A stretch of 64,000 bases of DNA from PLanc-01 sp034678485. GTDB taxonomy: Bacteria; Planctomycetota; Phycisphaerae; Sedimentisphaerales; Anaerobacaceae. Position numbers and translations under genes: made by a program. Location of the stretch: assembly GCA_034678485.1 (NCBI GenBank), contig JAXDBU010000082.1, positions 4,622-68,621 on the forward strand, given 5' to 3'. Positions 1 to 9,176 of this stretch are shown in pieces (positions within the stretch are counted from its first letter, which is position 1; each line of letters opens with the position of its first letter). Under the pieces are notes generated by a model. That model was not told the DNA's origin. It saw only the letters and a program-made list of their open reading frames with translations, and made no database searches.

Positions 1-2604
1 CGTCTGATCCGCCGGCCCACACAGAGTGAGATTGGGCCGGCCTCGCGACCAGCCCGACACGAGGACGTAGTAGGCTCTCGCGCTCTGACGCGCACCCCAG
101 CCGTCCAGCACGAAGGATATAAGACCGTCTTCCTCCACGATTTGGCGGATCTTGCAGGGCGCGTGGATGAAACAGCCGGCAAGCGGAACGCGCCGGACAT
201 CGTAGATCGCCCCTGCATCGAACAACTCCGGCACGTGCGCCTGGGTCGTTCCGGGGTTGATTGCCGGTCCCTCCCGCTGTTGAGCCTCCGGCACGAAGTA
301 GTCAGGCAAGAGACCCTGGCGATCGACGTCATCCACAGGCCAGGCCATCTGGAGTCCGGTCGCGGTGATTCCCGAGGCGATCTGTCGCCATGGTCCTTGA
401 GGATCGTATTCGCTCAGTTGGCGCAGCGCCGATGCATAGACCAACCCGCACCATTGGACGGGTCTGCCAAACCAAGAACCCTGCCAGCCTGTTGCTCCGA
501 GCACGGGAATCGTGGCATAGGGACCGATCGTCCCTCCGGTCGGATGGACCAGATAGACAAAGGGTATTCCTGTCCAAGCCCAGTAACGAGCCTGCTCCAA
601 ATAGTCCTCGCATCCCGAAATGAGATAGCCGAACGTGTAGGCCTTCGTGAGAAGACCGGAGGCCAGGATATCGGGAGTATGCAGGGGAATCTCCCAGGTC
701 TGGGCGCCGCGGGGAACCGTATTCGCGTAGAGCGACGTTTGCTTGTCCAGCAGTTCGAGAGCGGCTTCAATGCATTCCCTGTCGGCCCGGAGCGTAGCCC
801 CTTGCAGGGCGGTGACCAGATCGCTTGCGCCGTATCCGTTGGCGTGATCGGCGAAATGGGTCTTTCCGTAATCGACGGAGCCGGGCTGATAGACCTTGAT
901 GCCGCGGGAATCAAAACTCGCAAGGGCGTTCTGTGCCGCGTTGTGCCGTCGCTCGACATAGGCCGCAACGTCGCCGTACAACAGGGCCGGCGTGGGTGGT
1001 CGGACATGAGAGACTCCGCCGTCGAAATGCCAACTTGAGGGCACGCTGGCCAGGGCCGTCTCGCAGCCCACGGACAACTCCTGAATCAACTCCGTGTCGT
1101 CCTCGTCGAGACTGGCCGCCAGCCAATCCATGAACATGGCCGCATCGGGGGCGGGCTGGGCACCGAACTGGTCACCCCACACCGCATGGCGGAACAATCC
1201 TCCTTCACGAATCCCGGAGTGGAGCCAGCCATGCGCCAGCAGAGAAGCGGCCTCGGAAAGCCCACCCTCAATCTCCGGCACGGGCGGCAGGCCATGGAGG
1301 CGAACATAGTGTTGGATAGCAGGCACAACTGTCGTCCCTTCGCCACCGACGATCCATATCCTCGCGGTGATCGGGGTATTGGCTGCAAGATGGATCGGAG
1401 TGTGGGCCACCAAGGCATTCTCGAAGCGACATGTGCCGACGGCGGGACCGGTGAGTCCCATCACGTGAGCGCCGGAGCCGAAGATGCTGTCCGGCGTGTC
1501 GAACAAAGGACCGACCCACTCGGACGGTTCCCACACCATGCCTATGTAGCCACCCTGGGCGGCAATAGCCATCAGCGGGAGAGTCACTTTGGCCGGGTCC
1601 GGCACACGTCGGATATGCTCCGGGGTCGTGATGTCGGCTTCGCTGCTGCTGGGTTCGTCGTCGAGATACTCCAGACCGGCCAGAAGCCCCTGGTTCTTAC
1701 TCGGTCCGAACGTTCCCAGTCCGGCAAAGAGGGTCAGCCAGGGCAGGCACATGATATCCCGATCCTCGCTCACCTGGACCTGACCTTCGACGACGATGGC
1801 GCCGTCGATCGGTCCTGGGCGCAGCGTTCTGCGAACCTGCCAGACGGCGCCGCGCGAGTCCGCCAGATGCGCCAGCAGATCGATGCCATCGTCATCATCG
1901 CAATTCACATAGGCATTCTTGAGATCCAGCCACTCGATGGTGTCGTCGCAAAGCACGCCGATCAGCTCGCGATCATACGCCGCAGCCATCTCCTGGCCTG
2001 CAACCTCTGCGACGAGATCGCCTATGCCGGTCCCGAAGTATTCGACCCTGAGCGATCCGGACGATATGGCAGCGGTTCTCCCTCTCGCCGGACCGGGCCG
2101 AGAAGGCTCTCGGTACGGCGGGTCCTCATAGAGGGTGAGCGTCTCGACCGTGATGAAGGCGACGCCGATCTCGCCGGTCGTCGTTGCCGGATCGAGACGA
2201 AACCGCGTGCCGGCCCCCAGCAACTCCATGACGATCAGCTCGTAGTCATGCCAGAGGTTGTCGTTCTGGACGGTGAATCGCACGGAATGGCCCGCCTGGA
2301 AATAGGGTCCGTAGAACAGCTCTCCGGTGCTGTTGGCGGAGGACCTCATGCGAACGGTGACGCGAGTGAGCCGGTCGCCGGGCAGGTCGATGGATGGACC
2401 CTCAATCCACGGATCGACTCCAGTGGATTGGAACGACAGGCCGGTTCGCGACCACACCAAAGCTCCCACATGGTGGTTGCCTTTCCAGCCCTGCAGCCCC
2501 TGCGAGAAATCCCAGTGAACGATGGTGTCCGCGAGCGTCCATCCGCCGGTCAGATGAACGACCACGGAGCTGAACATCATTGCTGTCAGGCTGATTCTTC
2601 TCAT
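1..2604 (-). CDS. Large secreted protein with N-terminal CBM-like domain (3' end outside window)
   Basis: An uninterrupted frame of 868 codons runs from ATG at 2604 off the left edge, so the C-terminus is missing. AGGACTGTGAT upstream gives a weak ribosome site. The first ~20 residues are hydrophobic with an early Arg-Arg and look like a signal peptide. The next ~150 residues begin WDFSQGLQGWKG and resemble the jelly-roll modules (W-x-F ... G-W) common at the front of planctomycete glycan-binding proteins. The middle and end (for example FMDWLAASLDEDD, YWAWTGIPFVYLV) are rich in Trp and helices and could be an alpha/alpha-barrel, but I cannot name a family. It is divergent from the gene at 2948. 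Function is probably extracellular glycan binding or cleavage, by context only. Confidence 0.75.
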   Translation of the reverse strand, partial: MRRISLTAMMFSSVVVHLTGGWTLADTIVHWDFSQGLQGWKGNHHVGALVWSRTGLSFQSTGVDPWIEGPSIDLPGDRLTRVTVRMRSSANSTGELFYGPYFQAGHSVRFTVQNDNLWHDYELIVMELLGAGTRFRLDPATTTGEIGVAFITVETLTLYEDPPYREPSRPGPARGRTAAISSGSLRVEYFGTGIGDLVAEVAGQEMAAAYDRELIGVLCDDTIEWLDLKNAYVNCDDDDGIDLLAHLADSRGAVWQVRRTLRPGPIDGAIVVEGQVQVSEDRDIMCLPWLTLFAGLGTFGPSKNQGLLAGLEYLDDEPSSSEADITTPEHIRRVPDPAKVTLPLMAIAAQGGYIGMVWEPSEWVGPLFDTPDSIFGSGAHVMGLTGPAVGTCRFENALVAHTPIHLAANTPITARIWIVGGEGTTVVPAIQHYVRLHGLPPVPEIEGGLSEAASLLAHGWLHSGIREGGLFRHAVWGDQFGAQPAPDAAMFMDWLAASLDEDDTELIQELSVGCETALASVPSSWHFDGGVSHVRPPTPALLYGDVAAYVERRHNAAQNALASFDSRGIKVYQPGSVDYGKTHFADHANGYGASDLVTALQGATLRADRECIEAALELLDKQTSLYANTVPRGAQTWEIPLHTPDILASGLLTKAYTFGYLISGCEDYLEQARYWAWTGIPFVYLVHPTGGTIGPYATIPVLGATGWQGSWFGRPVQWCGLVYASALRQLSEYDPQGPWRQIASGITATGLQMAWPVDDVDRQGLLPDYFVPEAQQREGPAINPGTTQAHVPELFDAGAIYDVRRVPLAGCFIHAPCKIRQIVEEDGLISFVLDGWGARQSARAYYVLVSGWSRGRPNLTLCGPADQT

Positions 2605-2947
2605 ATCACAGTCCTGCCTGCCCAAGCGAGATGGAGACACCCGACCTCTTCCAAGCTCTTCTGATTATACCCGACAGGCGAGGCAAGACCGTCTGAAATC
2701 TTCGATTGACTGGGGGCAATCAGTTCTCTATGATAGGGATACGTGTGGTGGATAGAGTATTCACCTCTCGGCCAACCGCATTGGGAGGAGCAGTCGAATG
2801 TGCGGCGCAGGAATTGCTACGCATAGGAGCAAGAAGGCCTCGCACATCGTGTCCCGGGCGCCTCCTGCGTCACCCCACCCTTCGTTTGCTCATCCCGGGC
2901 GCATCGCCCAGGGATGCATTCAGGACCTTGGAAGGAGGTAGTATCGT
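2605..2947. other. Divergent intergenic region
   Basis: This holds the promoters for the two divergent secreted-protein genes. No coding sequence is convincing. The only distinct structure is the hairpin at 2891-2916 listed separately; no clear -35/-10 pair could be fixed by eye. Confidence 0.5.
2891..2916 (+). promoter_or_regulatory. Hairpin in the leader of the 2948 gene
   Basis: CATCCC GGGCG cat CGCCC a GGGATG forms a two-part stem with a 3-base loop and one bulge. It ends 31 bases before the start codon and upstream of the GGAAGGAGG ribosome site, so it would lie in the 5' leader. It has no T-run, so it is not a classical terminator; mRNA stabilisation or attenuation is possible. Confidence 0.4.
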
Positions 2948-5641
2948 ATGAGACACGCACTTTGCTTCGCATTCGTTTCTCTCGTTTCACTGGTGTGCTC
3001 TCCGGCATGGGGCTGGGAATTCAATACGGACAAGGAAGGCTGGGTCGTCACGAGCGCAATCCAGAGTCTCGAAGTCATCGACGGCCAGCTTGTCGCCACC
3101 GTGGCCGCCAACATGAACGATCCGTATATCAATGGGCCAAACGGTTCCTGGAACGCAGACGACATCACCGGCATTCTCCTGCGGGTCAAGGTTTCGACCG
3201 ACGTGAGCCGTTACTCGGGCGGGGCCGGGCCGGCCATCTACTACTTCAAGCCGGACTTCGCCGCCAAGGGCTTTCTGTTGCCGGCCCCCGACCAATGGAG
3301 TTCCGTTCTGGTTGACATGACCGCAGAAGCAAGCTGGACGGGAACCATTCAGTATATTCGCGTTGACCTGGCCGACCTTGTACCGGAGGAATACACGGTG
3401 GAGTTCGATTGGATCCGCTACATGGGACTCTACCTGGACAACGAAAGCTTCGAGCTGTGGGACGATGTCAACAACATCGTTACCGGCTGGACGGTGCTTG
3501 GAGGCGACTTCACGGACCTTTACGACCCCAATGTCAACGTGACCGTCGAGCCGAACAACGTGCGCTCCCTGGACTGGGCCGTCAAACACCTGGGAACCGG
3601 CGAACACCATGCCCTGTCGCAGCCGGTCAAGGGTGGCCTGGAGCTGGAGGAAGGCGCATCCGTGACCCTGCACGGTGCATTGAAAGTTCCGGCCGAGGCG
3701 TGGGACGCCGATTCTTCTATCTGGTTCCGCATCCGCGAATTCGACGGTACGACGGAGAGGCTCAGCGATCCGATTCAGGTGACTGTGTTCGACGAGTGGT
3801 TCGAATTCGAGAGCACGCTGCAACTGGCCTACAGCCCGAGCGAACGTCAGGCTCTGGACGTACAACTCTATGCCAGCGTCGCCGACGGTGCCTTCTTCTA
3901 CTTCGACGATGTCTTTGTGGACGTCGGAGAGGTGGAACATCCCGACGAGGACTTGTACTGGCCGTACAACAAGACGCACTGGGAGTTCGATACACCGGGC
4001 GATTCCGAAGGCTGGTCCGCCAAGAACGATACCGACATTGTGTACTTCGACGTCAATACCGCGGACGCGGAAACGAACCCAACGGGCGCTCTGCTGCTGG
4101 ATCTGCCGGCCGGCACATTCGATCCGTATGTCAACGGTCCCGCAGGTCCGTACTATGCAACCAAGATCACCGGCTTTGCAGCCCGTATGCGCTTCAACGG
4201 CGAGGCAGCCGATTTGGTCAAGCCCAGCGACGGCGGTCAGCACACCCTCTACTGGTTCTACGTGGATGGAGTGGCCGCGAATAGCCCGCAGTTTGAGATT
4301 CCCGCCGCGAACGAATGGTTCATCGCCTATCTCGACTGTGCGGAACGCTGGGAGGGCTGGATCAACACCTTCCGGTTCGATCTGGGCCACTATGCAAACT
4401 ACATGATGATCGATGTCGACTGGTTCCGCACCTACGGCGACTATATCACCAACGGCCAGTTCGAGGAAACGTTAGAGGCATGGAGTCCGGTCGGCTCGGG
4501 GTTCTCGCTGAGCAGCGACCAGGTCCAGACGGGCGAGACCGCACTCAGGATCGAGGGCCAGGGAATCGGCGTCTGGCACGCCGTAGAACAGGCGATCGAC
4601 GGCTGGAATACGCGCATCCCGAAAGGCGCGACGGTTACGGTGCGAGGCTCGTACTACGTACCCTCCAGTTCGTGGGCTGAAGGCGCCCACTTGTGGCTCA
4701 GAGTCAACGAGCTCCTCGTGAATACGACCACGGAGAACATCGATCCGGGAACCCTGGCAAACCCGGTTCTCGACGCGTGGACGCCTTTCGAAGGCAGCAT
4801 CACGACGAACTGGGAGCCTGAGGATCGCGGTCGTTTGGCCGTGGAACTGTACTCGCAGACCCCGGTCGGAGCGCCTATCTATGTGGACGATGTCTTCGTC
4901 GAAGTCGTGGCTTCCCAGGAGGCCGAGGCGCCCGAGAGCACCTGGCCGGTGAACTGCGTCAGGCTGGCGGAAGGCCAGGAGATCGCCATCGACGGCCAGG
5001 TCTCGGCTGACGAGTACAGCGGCGCCCAGGCGCTCGTGCTCAACGCCGAGACGCTCGGTGTTGAGGACCCCTACTTCCCCGGCGTTGTCCACCAGGGGAC
5101 GGTCGTCGCGGGACCGACGGAATACGCGCTGGACGACTACTCGGGGACATTCTACTTCATGTGGGATGACACCTACTTGTACGCCGCAGTCTCGGTTCAG
5201 GACGACGCCGTGAGCCCGGCGCCGGACGCGCCGAACGGCGCCGATTGCCTGCAATTCGTACTGGGGACCGTGGATGGTCTGGACACGACCAACATGTTCA
5301 TCCCGACCATAGCGCCGGACGACGGCTCGGGACAGCCGAAGGCTATGAACGTCTTCAGCGGCTGGCTCGGCCAGGATCTCTTTGCCGCCGACAGTGGAAC
5401 GGAGTACGCCGCTGCGGTCGACGCAACCACTCAGGACTGGATGGTCGAAGTCCGGATTCCGTGGACGGTCCTGCAGGGGAGCTTCAGTCCGGAACTCTTC
5501 CCGCCCGCGGTCGGCGATCGGATCGGATTCTCGCTGCTGGGCATCGACTACGACAACAGCGTCCTGGATTGGTTCGGCTGCATCGAGAATGCCCCATGGG
5601 CAGGCCAAGGGCTTCAGACGATGACGTTCATTGAGCCGTGA
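2948..5641 (+). CDS. Secreted multi-domain carbohydrate-binding protein with C-terminal CBM9-like domain
   Basis: 897 residues. GGAAGGAGG lies just upstream of the ATG. A signal peptide (about residues 1-22, ending SPAWG) precedes two similar sandwich units: WEFNTDKEGW near residue 23 and WEFDTPGDSEGW near 340. Each is followed by a second jelly-roll of the kind with NESFELWDD and NGQFEETLEAW. The last ~210 residues (DGQVSADEYSGAQ ... YFMWDDTYLYAAVSVQDDAV ... VEVRIPWTVL) match the family 9 carbohydrate-binding / DOMON-like pattern. No catalytic module is visible, so I infer surface or extracellular glycan binding supporting the neighbouring hydrolases. It is convergent with the GH116 gene, with a hairpin between. 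Confidence 0.85.
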   Translation: MRHALCFAFVSLVSLVCSPAWGWEFNTDKEGWVVTSAIQSLEVIDGQLVATVAANMNDPYINGPNGSWNADDITGILLRVKVSTDVSRYSGGAGPAIYYFKPDFAAKGFLLPAPDQWSSVLVDMTAEASWTGTIQYIRVDLADLVPEEYTVEFDWIRYMGLYLDNESFELWDDVNNIVTGWTVLGGDFTDLYDPNVNVTVEPNNVRSLDWAVKHLGTGEHHALSQPVKGGLELEEGASVTLHGALKVPAEAWDADSSIWFRIREFDGTTERLSDPIQVTVFDEWFEFESTLQLAYSPSERQALDVQLYASVADGAFFYFDDVFVDVGEVEHPDEDLYWPYNKTHWEFDTPGDSEGWSAKNDTDIVYFDVNTADAETNPTGALLLDLPAGTFDPYVNGPAGPYYATKITGFAARMRFNGEAADLVKPSDGGQHTLYWFYVDGVAANSPQFEIPAANEWFIAYLDCAERWEGWINTFRFDLGHYANYMMIDVDWFRTYGDYITNGQFEETLEAWSPVGSGFSLSSDQVQTGETALRIEGQGIGVWHAVEQAIDGWNTRIPKGATVTVRGSYYVPSSSWAEGAHLWLRVNELLVNTTTENIDPGTLANPVLDAWTPFEGSITTNWEPEDRGRLAVELYSQTPVGAPIYVDDVFVEVVASQEAEAPESTWPVNCVRLAEGQEIAIDGQVSADEYSGAQALVLNAETLGVEDPYFPGVVHQGTVVAGPTEYALDDYSGTFYFMWDDTYLYAAVSVQDDAVSPAPDAPNGADCLQFVLGTVDGLDTTNMFIPTIAPDDGSGQPKAMNVFSGWLGQDLFAADSGTEYAAAVDATTQDWMVEVRIPWTVLQGSFSPELFPPAVGDRIGFSLLGIDYDNSVLDWFGCIENAPWAGQGLQTMTFIEP

Positions 5642-5663
5642 TATAACACAATTCAAAGGCAAC

Positions 5664-5701
5664 GGGTGACGCAGGCAAAGCTCGGATCGCCTGTGTCACC
5701 C
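5664..5701. terminator. Bidirectional terminator-like hairpin
   Basis: GGGTGACGCAGGC (5664-5676) pairs with GCCTGTGTCACCC (5689-5701) with one mismatch across a 12-base loop. It lies between the convergent genes ending at 5641 and 5795. No long T-run follows on either side, so strength is uncertain. Confidence 0.5.
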
Positions 5702-5794
5702 ATTGCCGTGTGTTTCCAACTGTGTTGTCCCGAACTGTCGGCATATGGGGTCCTCAATCCGTTGCTTCGCCGCGGTATCGGAACCACAGAACCC

Positions 5795-8700
5795 TCATAC
5801 CGCCGATTTCGTTTCGTCCAGAGTCAATTCAACGGTGGCTCTCTCGTTTGCCTGAATCACCATCGGCACGTCCAGGTCGACGATCACCTGTTGACCTTTC
5901 AGACGGAACGGCCTGGCTTGGCCGTTGAGCAGCATCTGGTGCGCCGTTGCTCCTTCAGCGACCGTCAATGCAATGGAGTTCAACCGTAATCGGCCGTATC
6001 GCACATCGATTGTGCATGATTGTTTTTGACCCTCTCGCTTCTGCGCGAATGTGCCCCAACCCTCCGCGGCTGTAAAAGGTGCTTTGAAATCCTCGGGTCT
6101 CAGTCGAGGTGCAAAGCCGATGTATCCCTTGGGGCCATGATACTCGAAGCCAGACGCGGCGAGGAGCATGCCGTAGCTGGCCATCGCCCTTGCGTAGTGA
6201 TCGGAACACTCGATCTCGTTGTAGGGATTGCGCAAGCGTCCATCGTAACGATCGTGAATAGCCCGGGCGACGGCCAGACCCTTCTCCAGCAGGTCGGGCT
6301 GGTCGTAGCTCTCCCAGATCATGTGGGCTGCCGCCTGCCATTCGAAGCCGCTCATGCACTCATTGAAATAGCCGTATTGCCAGTGTTTGGCGAAATTGGG
6401 GTTCTTCCCGCCCTTGGGCCAGGAGCACATAATCAGCCCGGCGTCACCGGCTACGGCATACCAGCGACCTCGTTTGAAGTGCTCGCGGAAGGGACCGACG
6501 TCCGGCACGAAGTTGTACTTCCACAGAGCACGCAGAGCCGAGAGCTGCTTTTCTCGATCGAAAAGCCGCCCGAGACCGACCCAATGTGCCCACGTTTGCC
6601 CGAAGATCTGGTCAATATAGCACCCGGGGCCCACGCCAATCTTGTCCTGGTGCTGGGGATCCTCGATCTGACAGAAGTACGCGCCGTCATACGTTTGCAG
6701 GATGCTGCGCGCGCCGGTCTCGACAAGGGTACGACACCGCTCGGCGAAGTCTGTGTCGCCCACCTCAGTCGCCATCTGCTCCCCTGCTTTGAGGGCGGCC
6801 AGATACAGGGAACTGGTGAAGCTGATCTTCCCATACCAATCGGCGTCGAGGGTGTTGGGCTGGGCTCCGTTGAGCAAACCGTCCTCGTCAGCGTCCCGTC
6901 GAATCATAAACTCAATGGAGTGCTTCACCTTGGGCCACAATCGGCGCAGGAAGGCGTCGTCCTGCGACATCTGATGCTCGCGCAGGACCCCGAGGATTCG
7001 TCCACACTGCCCGTCGTCTGCGTGGCTGTTGTGGAATTCGCCACGGTAGTGAATGGCGCCGTCCTGACCGAAGGCAAGACCGAAGTCCACTTGTTCCCGT
7101 ATGTATCGCTCGATTTGCGGGAACAGACGACCCGGCGCCTGGGCGTAATGCCAGACATGCGCGCACGTGCCCTCGCAGCAGTTGATGCCCTCCCAGCCGT
7201 AGAATCGGCCGTTGTTGAACCAGTAAAACGTATTCGTCGCGAGAATCGACGTATTGGCCATCGCGCGGTCGAGCAGCCAGCACGGCAGAGTCGAGTCGTA
7301 CCATGTCTCGGTCCAGCGTCGGGTCAACTCATAGAACCGATCCAGGTCTGCGGCGATGTGTGTGGCAACTGCGGCGGCATCCTGGAATCGGATCGTGTAA
7401 TGGCGCCCGACCCGACCCAGTCGGTTCAGGGAAAGATGGGGGAAATACCAAGCCAACACGAAAGTCACAGTCTTCTGTTCCTGAGGTTTGAGCTCGAAGG
7501 TCCTGCTCAGCGCGCCGGTCAGACGCTCGGGCCATGGTTTGGCGACGTCTGATCTCGGCACATCACTCTGGGAGATATCTTCCAGCGAAGTATGTGCCGT
7601 AGCACGATCGGCCTGGTCCACGAGTACCAAGGCCAGGGTGCCGAAGTCATAACGCTGCTCCAACGGTCCGGCATCCTCGCTCTTTTTCTCATCCGTGAAG
7701 AGGATTTCGTCGACGCCGATATTCCCCCAACCGCCGGATTCCCGGTCGATGATCTTCAGTTGGGCCTTCTTGCCTTGCAGGTCTGTGACATCCATCGACT
7801 CGATACGCATTTCGTTGGCATTGTGCCCCGTGATGAAGCGAACCGGCTTCCCATCGACCCACAACTCGATGCCTGTACCGCCGGCGTTGCCTTTGCCTGT
7901 GAGCGAGTTCATATCGGCTTTGGGATCATGACTGCCGCCGCCGATGCGGGAGCTGATGTAGTAGCGCTCGATCGTGAAAGGACGACTCAAGAGTGTGCCG
8001 GTTGCCGAGTCTTTGCCGCCCACCGTGTCGCCCGGTGCCGAGGCATGGGAGTTGGCCACACGCTGACCCTCGCCCTTGACGTCTCCCTGGTAGCTCGGGA
8101 TGTCCTTGATCGCAACGGGACCGGCGCCAAATGCCCGGCCTTCCACGGTCCAGCCCTCATAGGTGGTCTTCTCGAAATCCTCGAAGAGAATATCCGGTCG
8201 TTTCTGGACGGTCTGTGTTTGCGGCGGACGCTCGGCACTGCACTGGAGGACCGTCCACCGGTCGGAGCGTTCGATACGGTTGCGACGCAACACGTCGCTC
8301 GGCTGACCGCTGTAGAGACACACAGGATTGTCCGTCCAACCGGTGACCGTGGCTTCGATTGGGCTGCCGCCCGTGTTCTTCACGGTGTACCGCAAGATCG
8401 TGGCGGGATACGCGGAGTTTTCCAGATCCAAGGGAATGAAGGGGCTGAACGCCTCGAGCCGAACCTCCGCCGGACAGGCAGAATCGTGATAGGTCACCAG
8501 CCCCATGGGGTACCTTCCGTCGAACGTGACCTCTGCAAATCCCTGGCGGTCCAGTGAGCGGGTCTGCTGCCGACCATCCGCCTTCAACCGCAAGACAAAC
8601 CCCTGTGGAAAAGGGTGAATCTGCTCAAAGGGGTTGAGAAAAGTCTCGCCGTTGGCCCCTCTGCCCAGGAACCCGCGAGCGTACGTTTTGTTGAAGATCT

Positions 8701-9019
8701 CCCACAGCCACAGGCGTCCGTCGCCGCCGAGGTACACATGACCGGCGCCGATTCCGCCGACCGGCATGCCAATGTACTTGAGTTCCTCGCTGGAATAGGT
8801 CTGTTTCTGACCCCGTTCGTAGAGGGCACGGATCCAGCCCGGATCGAGTTTCTTGTCCGCGGGAATGATCGCAAGGTACTCGTTGTCAAATGGACCGGCC
8901 ATAACCGGCCGAATTGCGCCACCCGCCATGAGTCCGGCAGCGGTAGCCCCAGCAGCTTGTACGAACGCGCGACGCGACATGGTCCGTGGTGAAGTCCTGT
9001 TGTTCTGTTCTTGTTCCAT
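5795..9019 (-). CDS. Tat-exported GH116 (GBA2/DUF608-type) glycosidase with inserted CBM-like domain
   Basis: 1074 residues from ATG 9019, preceded by GGAAGGAA. The frame stays open further upstream, but that would run through the terminator at 9051-9090. A Tat signal is clear (SRRAFVQAAGATAAGLMAGG, twin Arg at 16-17). The mature part starts like GH116 proteins (YIGMPVGGIGAGHVYLGGDG). The C-terminal half looks like the (alpha/alpha)6 catalytic barrel (GWEGINCCEGTCAHVWHYAQ, NTLDADWYGKISFTSSLYLA, ECSDHYARAMASYGMLLAAS). GH116 members are retaining beta-glucosidases, beta-xylosidases or glucosylceramidases; the substrate here is unknown. Residues from about 250 to 440 (EDFEKTTYEGWTVEG to NIGVDEILFTDE) form an extra sandwich domain inserted in the N-terminal region. 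It is last in the minus-strand run that begins with the ECF sigma factor. Confidence 0.88.
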   Translation of the reverse strand: MEQEQNNRTSPRTMSRRAFVQAAGATAAGLMAGGAIRPVMAGPFDNEYLAIIPADKKLDPGWIRALYERGQKQTYSSEELKYIGMPVGGIGAGHVYLGGDGRLWLWEIFNKTYARGFLGRGANGETFLNPFEQIHPFPQGFVLRLKADGRQQTRSLDRQGFAEVTFDGRYPMGLVTYHDSACPAEVRLEAFSPFIPLDLENSAYPATILRYTVKNTGGSPIEATVTGWTDNPVCLYSGQPSDVLRRNRIERSDRWTVLQCSAERPPQTQTVQKRPDILFEDFEKTTYEGWTVEGRAFGAGPVAIKDIPSYQGDVKGEGQRVANSHASAPGDTVGGKDSATGTLLSRPFTIERYYISSRIGGGSHDPKADMNSLTGKGNAGGTGIELWVDGKPVRFITGHNANEMRIESMDVTDLQGKKAQLKIIDRESGGWGNIGVDEILFTDEKKSEDAGPLEQRYDFGTLALVLVDQADRATAHTSLEDISQSDVPRSDVAKPWPERLTGALSRTFELKPQEQKTVTFVLAWYFPHLSLNRLGRVGRHYTIRFQDAAAVATHIAADLDRFYELTRRWTETWYDSTLPCWLLDRAMANTSILATNTFYWFNNGRFYGWEGINCCEGTCAHVWHYAQAPGRLFPQIERYIREQVDFGLAFGQDGAIHYRGEFHNSHADDGQCGRILGVLREHQMSQDDAFLRRLWPKVKHSIEFMIRRDADEDGLLNGAQPNTLDADWYGKISFTSSLYLAALKAGEQMATEVGDTDFAERCRTLVETGARSILQTYDGAYFCQIEDPQHQDKIGVGPGCYIDQIFGQTWAHWVGLGRLFDREKQLSALRALWKYNFVPDVGPFREHFKRGRWYAVAGDAGLIMCSWPKGGKNPNFAKHWQYGYFNECMSGFEWQAAAHMIWESYDQPDLLEKGLAVARAIHDRYDGRLRNPYNEIECSDHYARAMASYGMLLAASGFEYHGPKGYIGFAPRLRPEDFKAPFTAAEGWGTFAQKREGQKQSCTIDVRYGRLRLNSIALTVAEGATAHQMLLNGQARPFRLKGQQVIVDLDVPMVIQANERATVELTLDETKSAV

Positions 9020-9050
9020 CGAGCGGTTCCTTCCGTCCTTCGTGCCATGC

Positions 9051-9090
9051 GAAAAGAGCGACCCATACCGAAGTACGAGGTATGGGTCGC
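9051..9090 (-). terminator. Rho-independent terminator after the LamG gene
   Basis: A perfect 12-bp stem, GCGACCCATACC (9058-9069) with GGTATGGGTCGC (9079-9090), encloses a 9-base loop. On the minus strand it is followed by TCTTTTC. It sits between the stop of the 9177-12122 gene and the start of the GH116 gene, so the GH116 gene may be partly insulated from upstream transcription. Confidence 0.75.
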
Positions 9091-9176
9091 CGAAAGGCAA
9101 GATACACGTCCAACCTGGGATGTCAACACCTTCATTTCCTGACATCCTGATCGTACCGCAGGAGGACACGGCCTGC

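Noticed and set aside
1186..2664. 492-codon plus-strand open frame
   Set aside because: It lies opposite the secreted protein at 1-2604, whose composition, signal peptide and domain pattern are coherent; the plus-strand product has no recognisable domain.
2987..4390. 467-codon minus-strand open frame
   Set aside because: Shadow of the CBM9-like protein gene; no ribosome site and no domains.
6020..7552. 510-codon plus-strand open frame
   Set aside because: Antisense to the GH116 catalytic region; caused by high GC at third positions.
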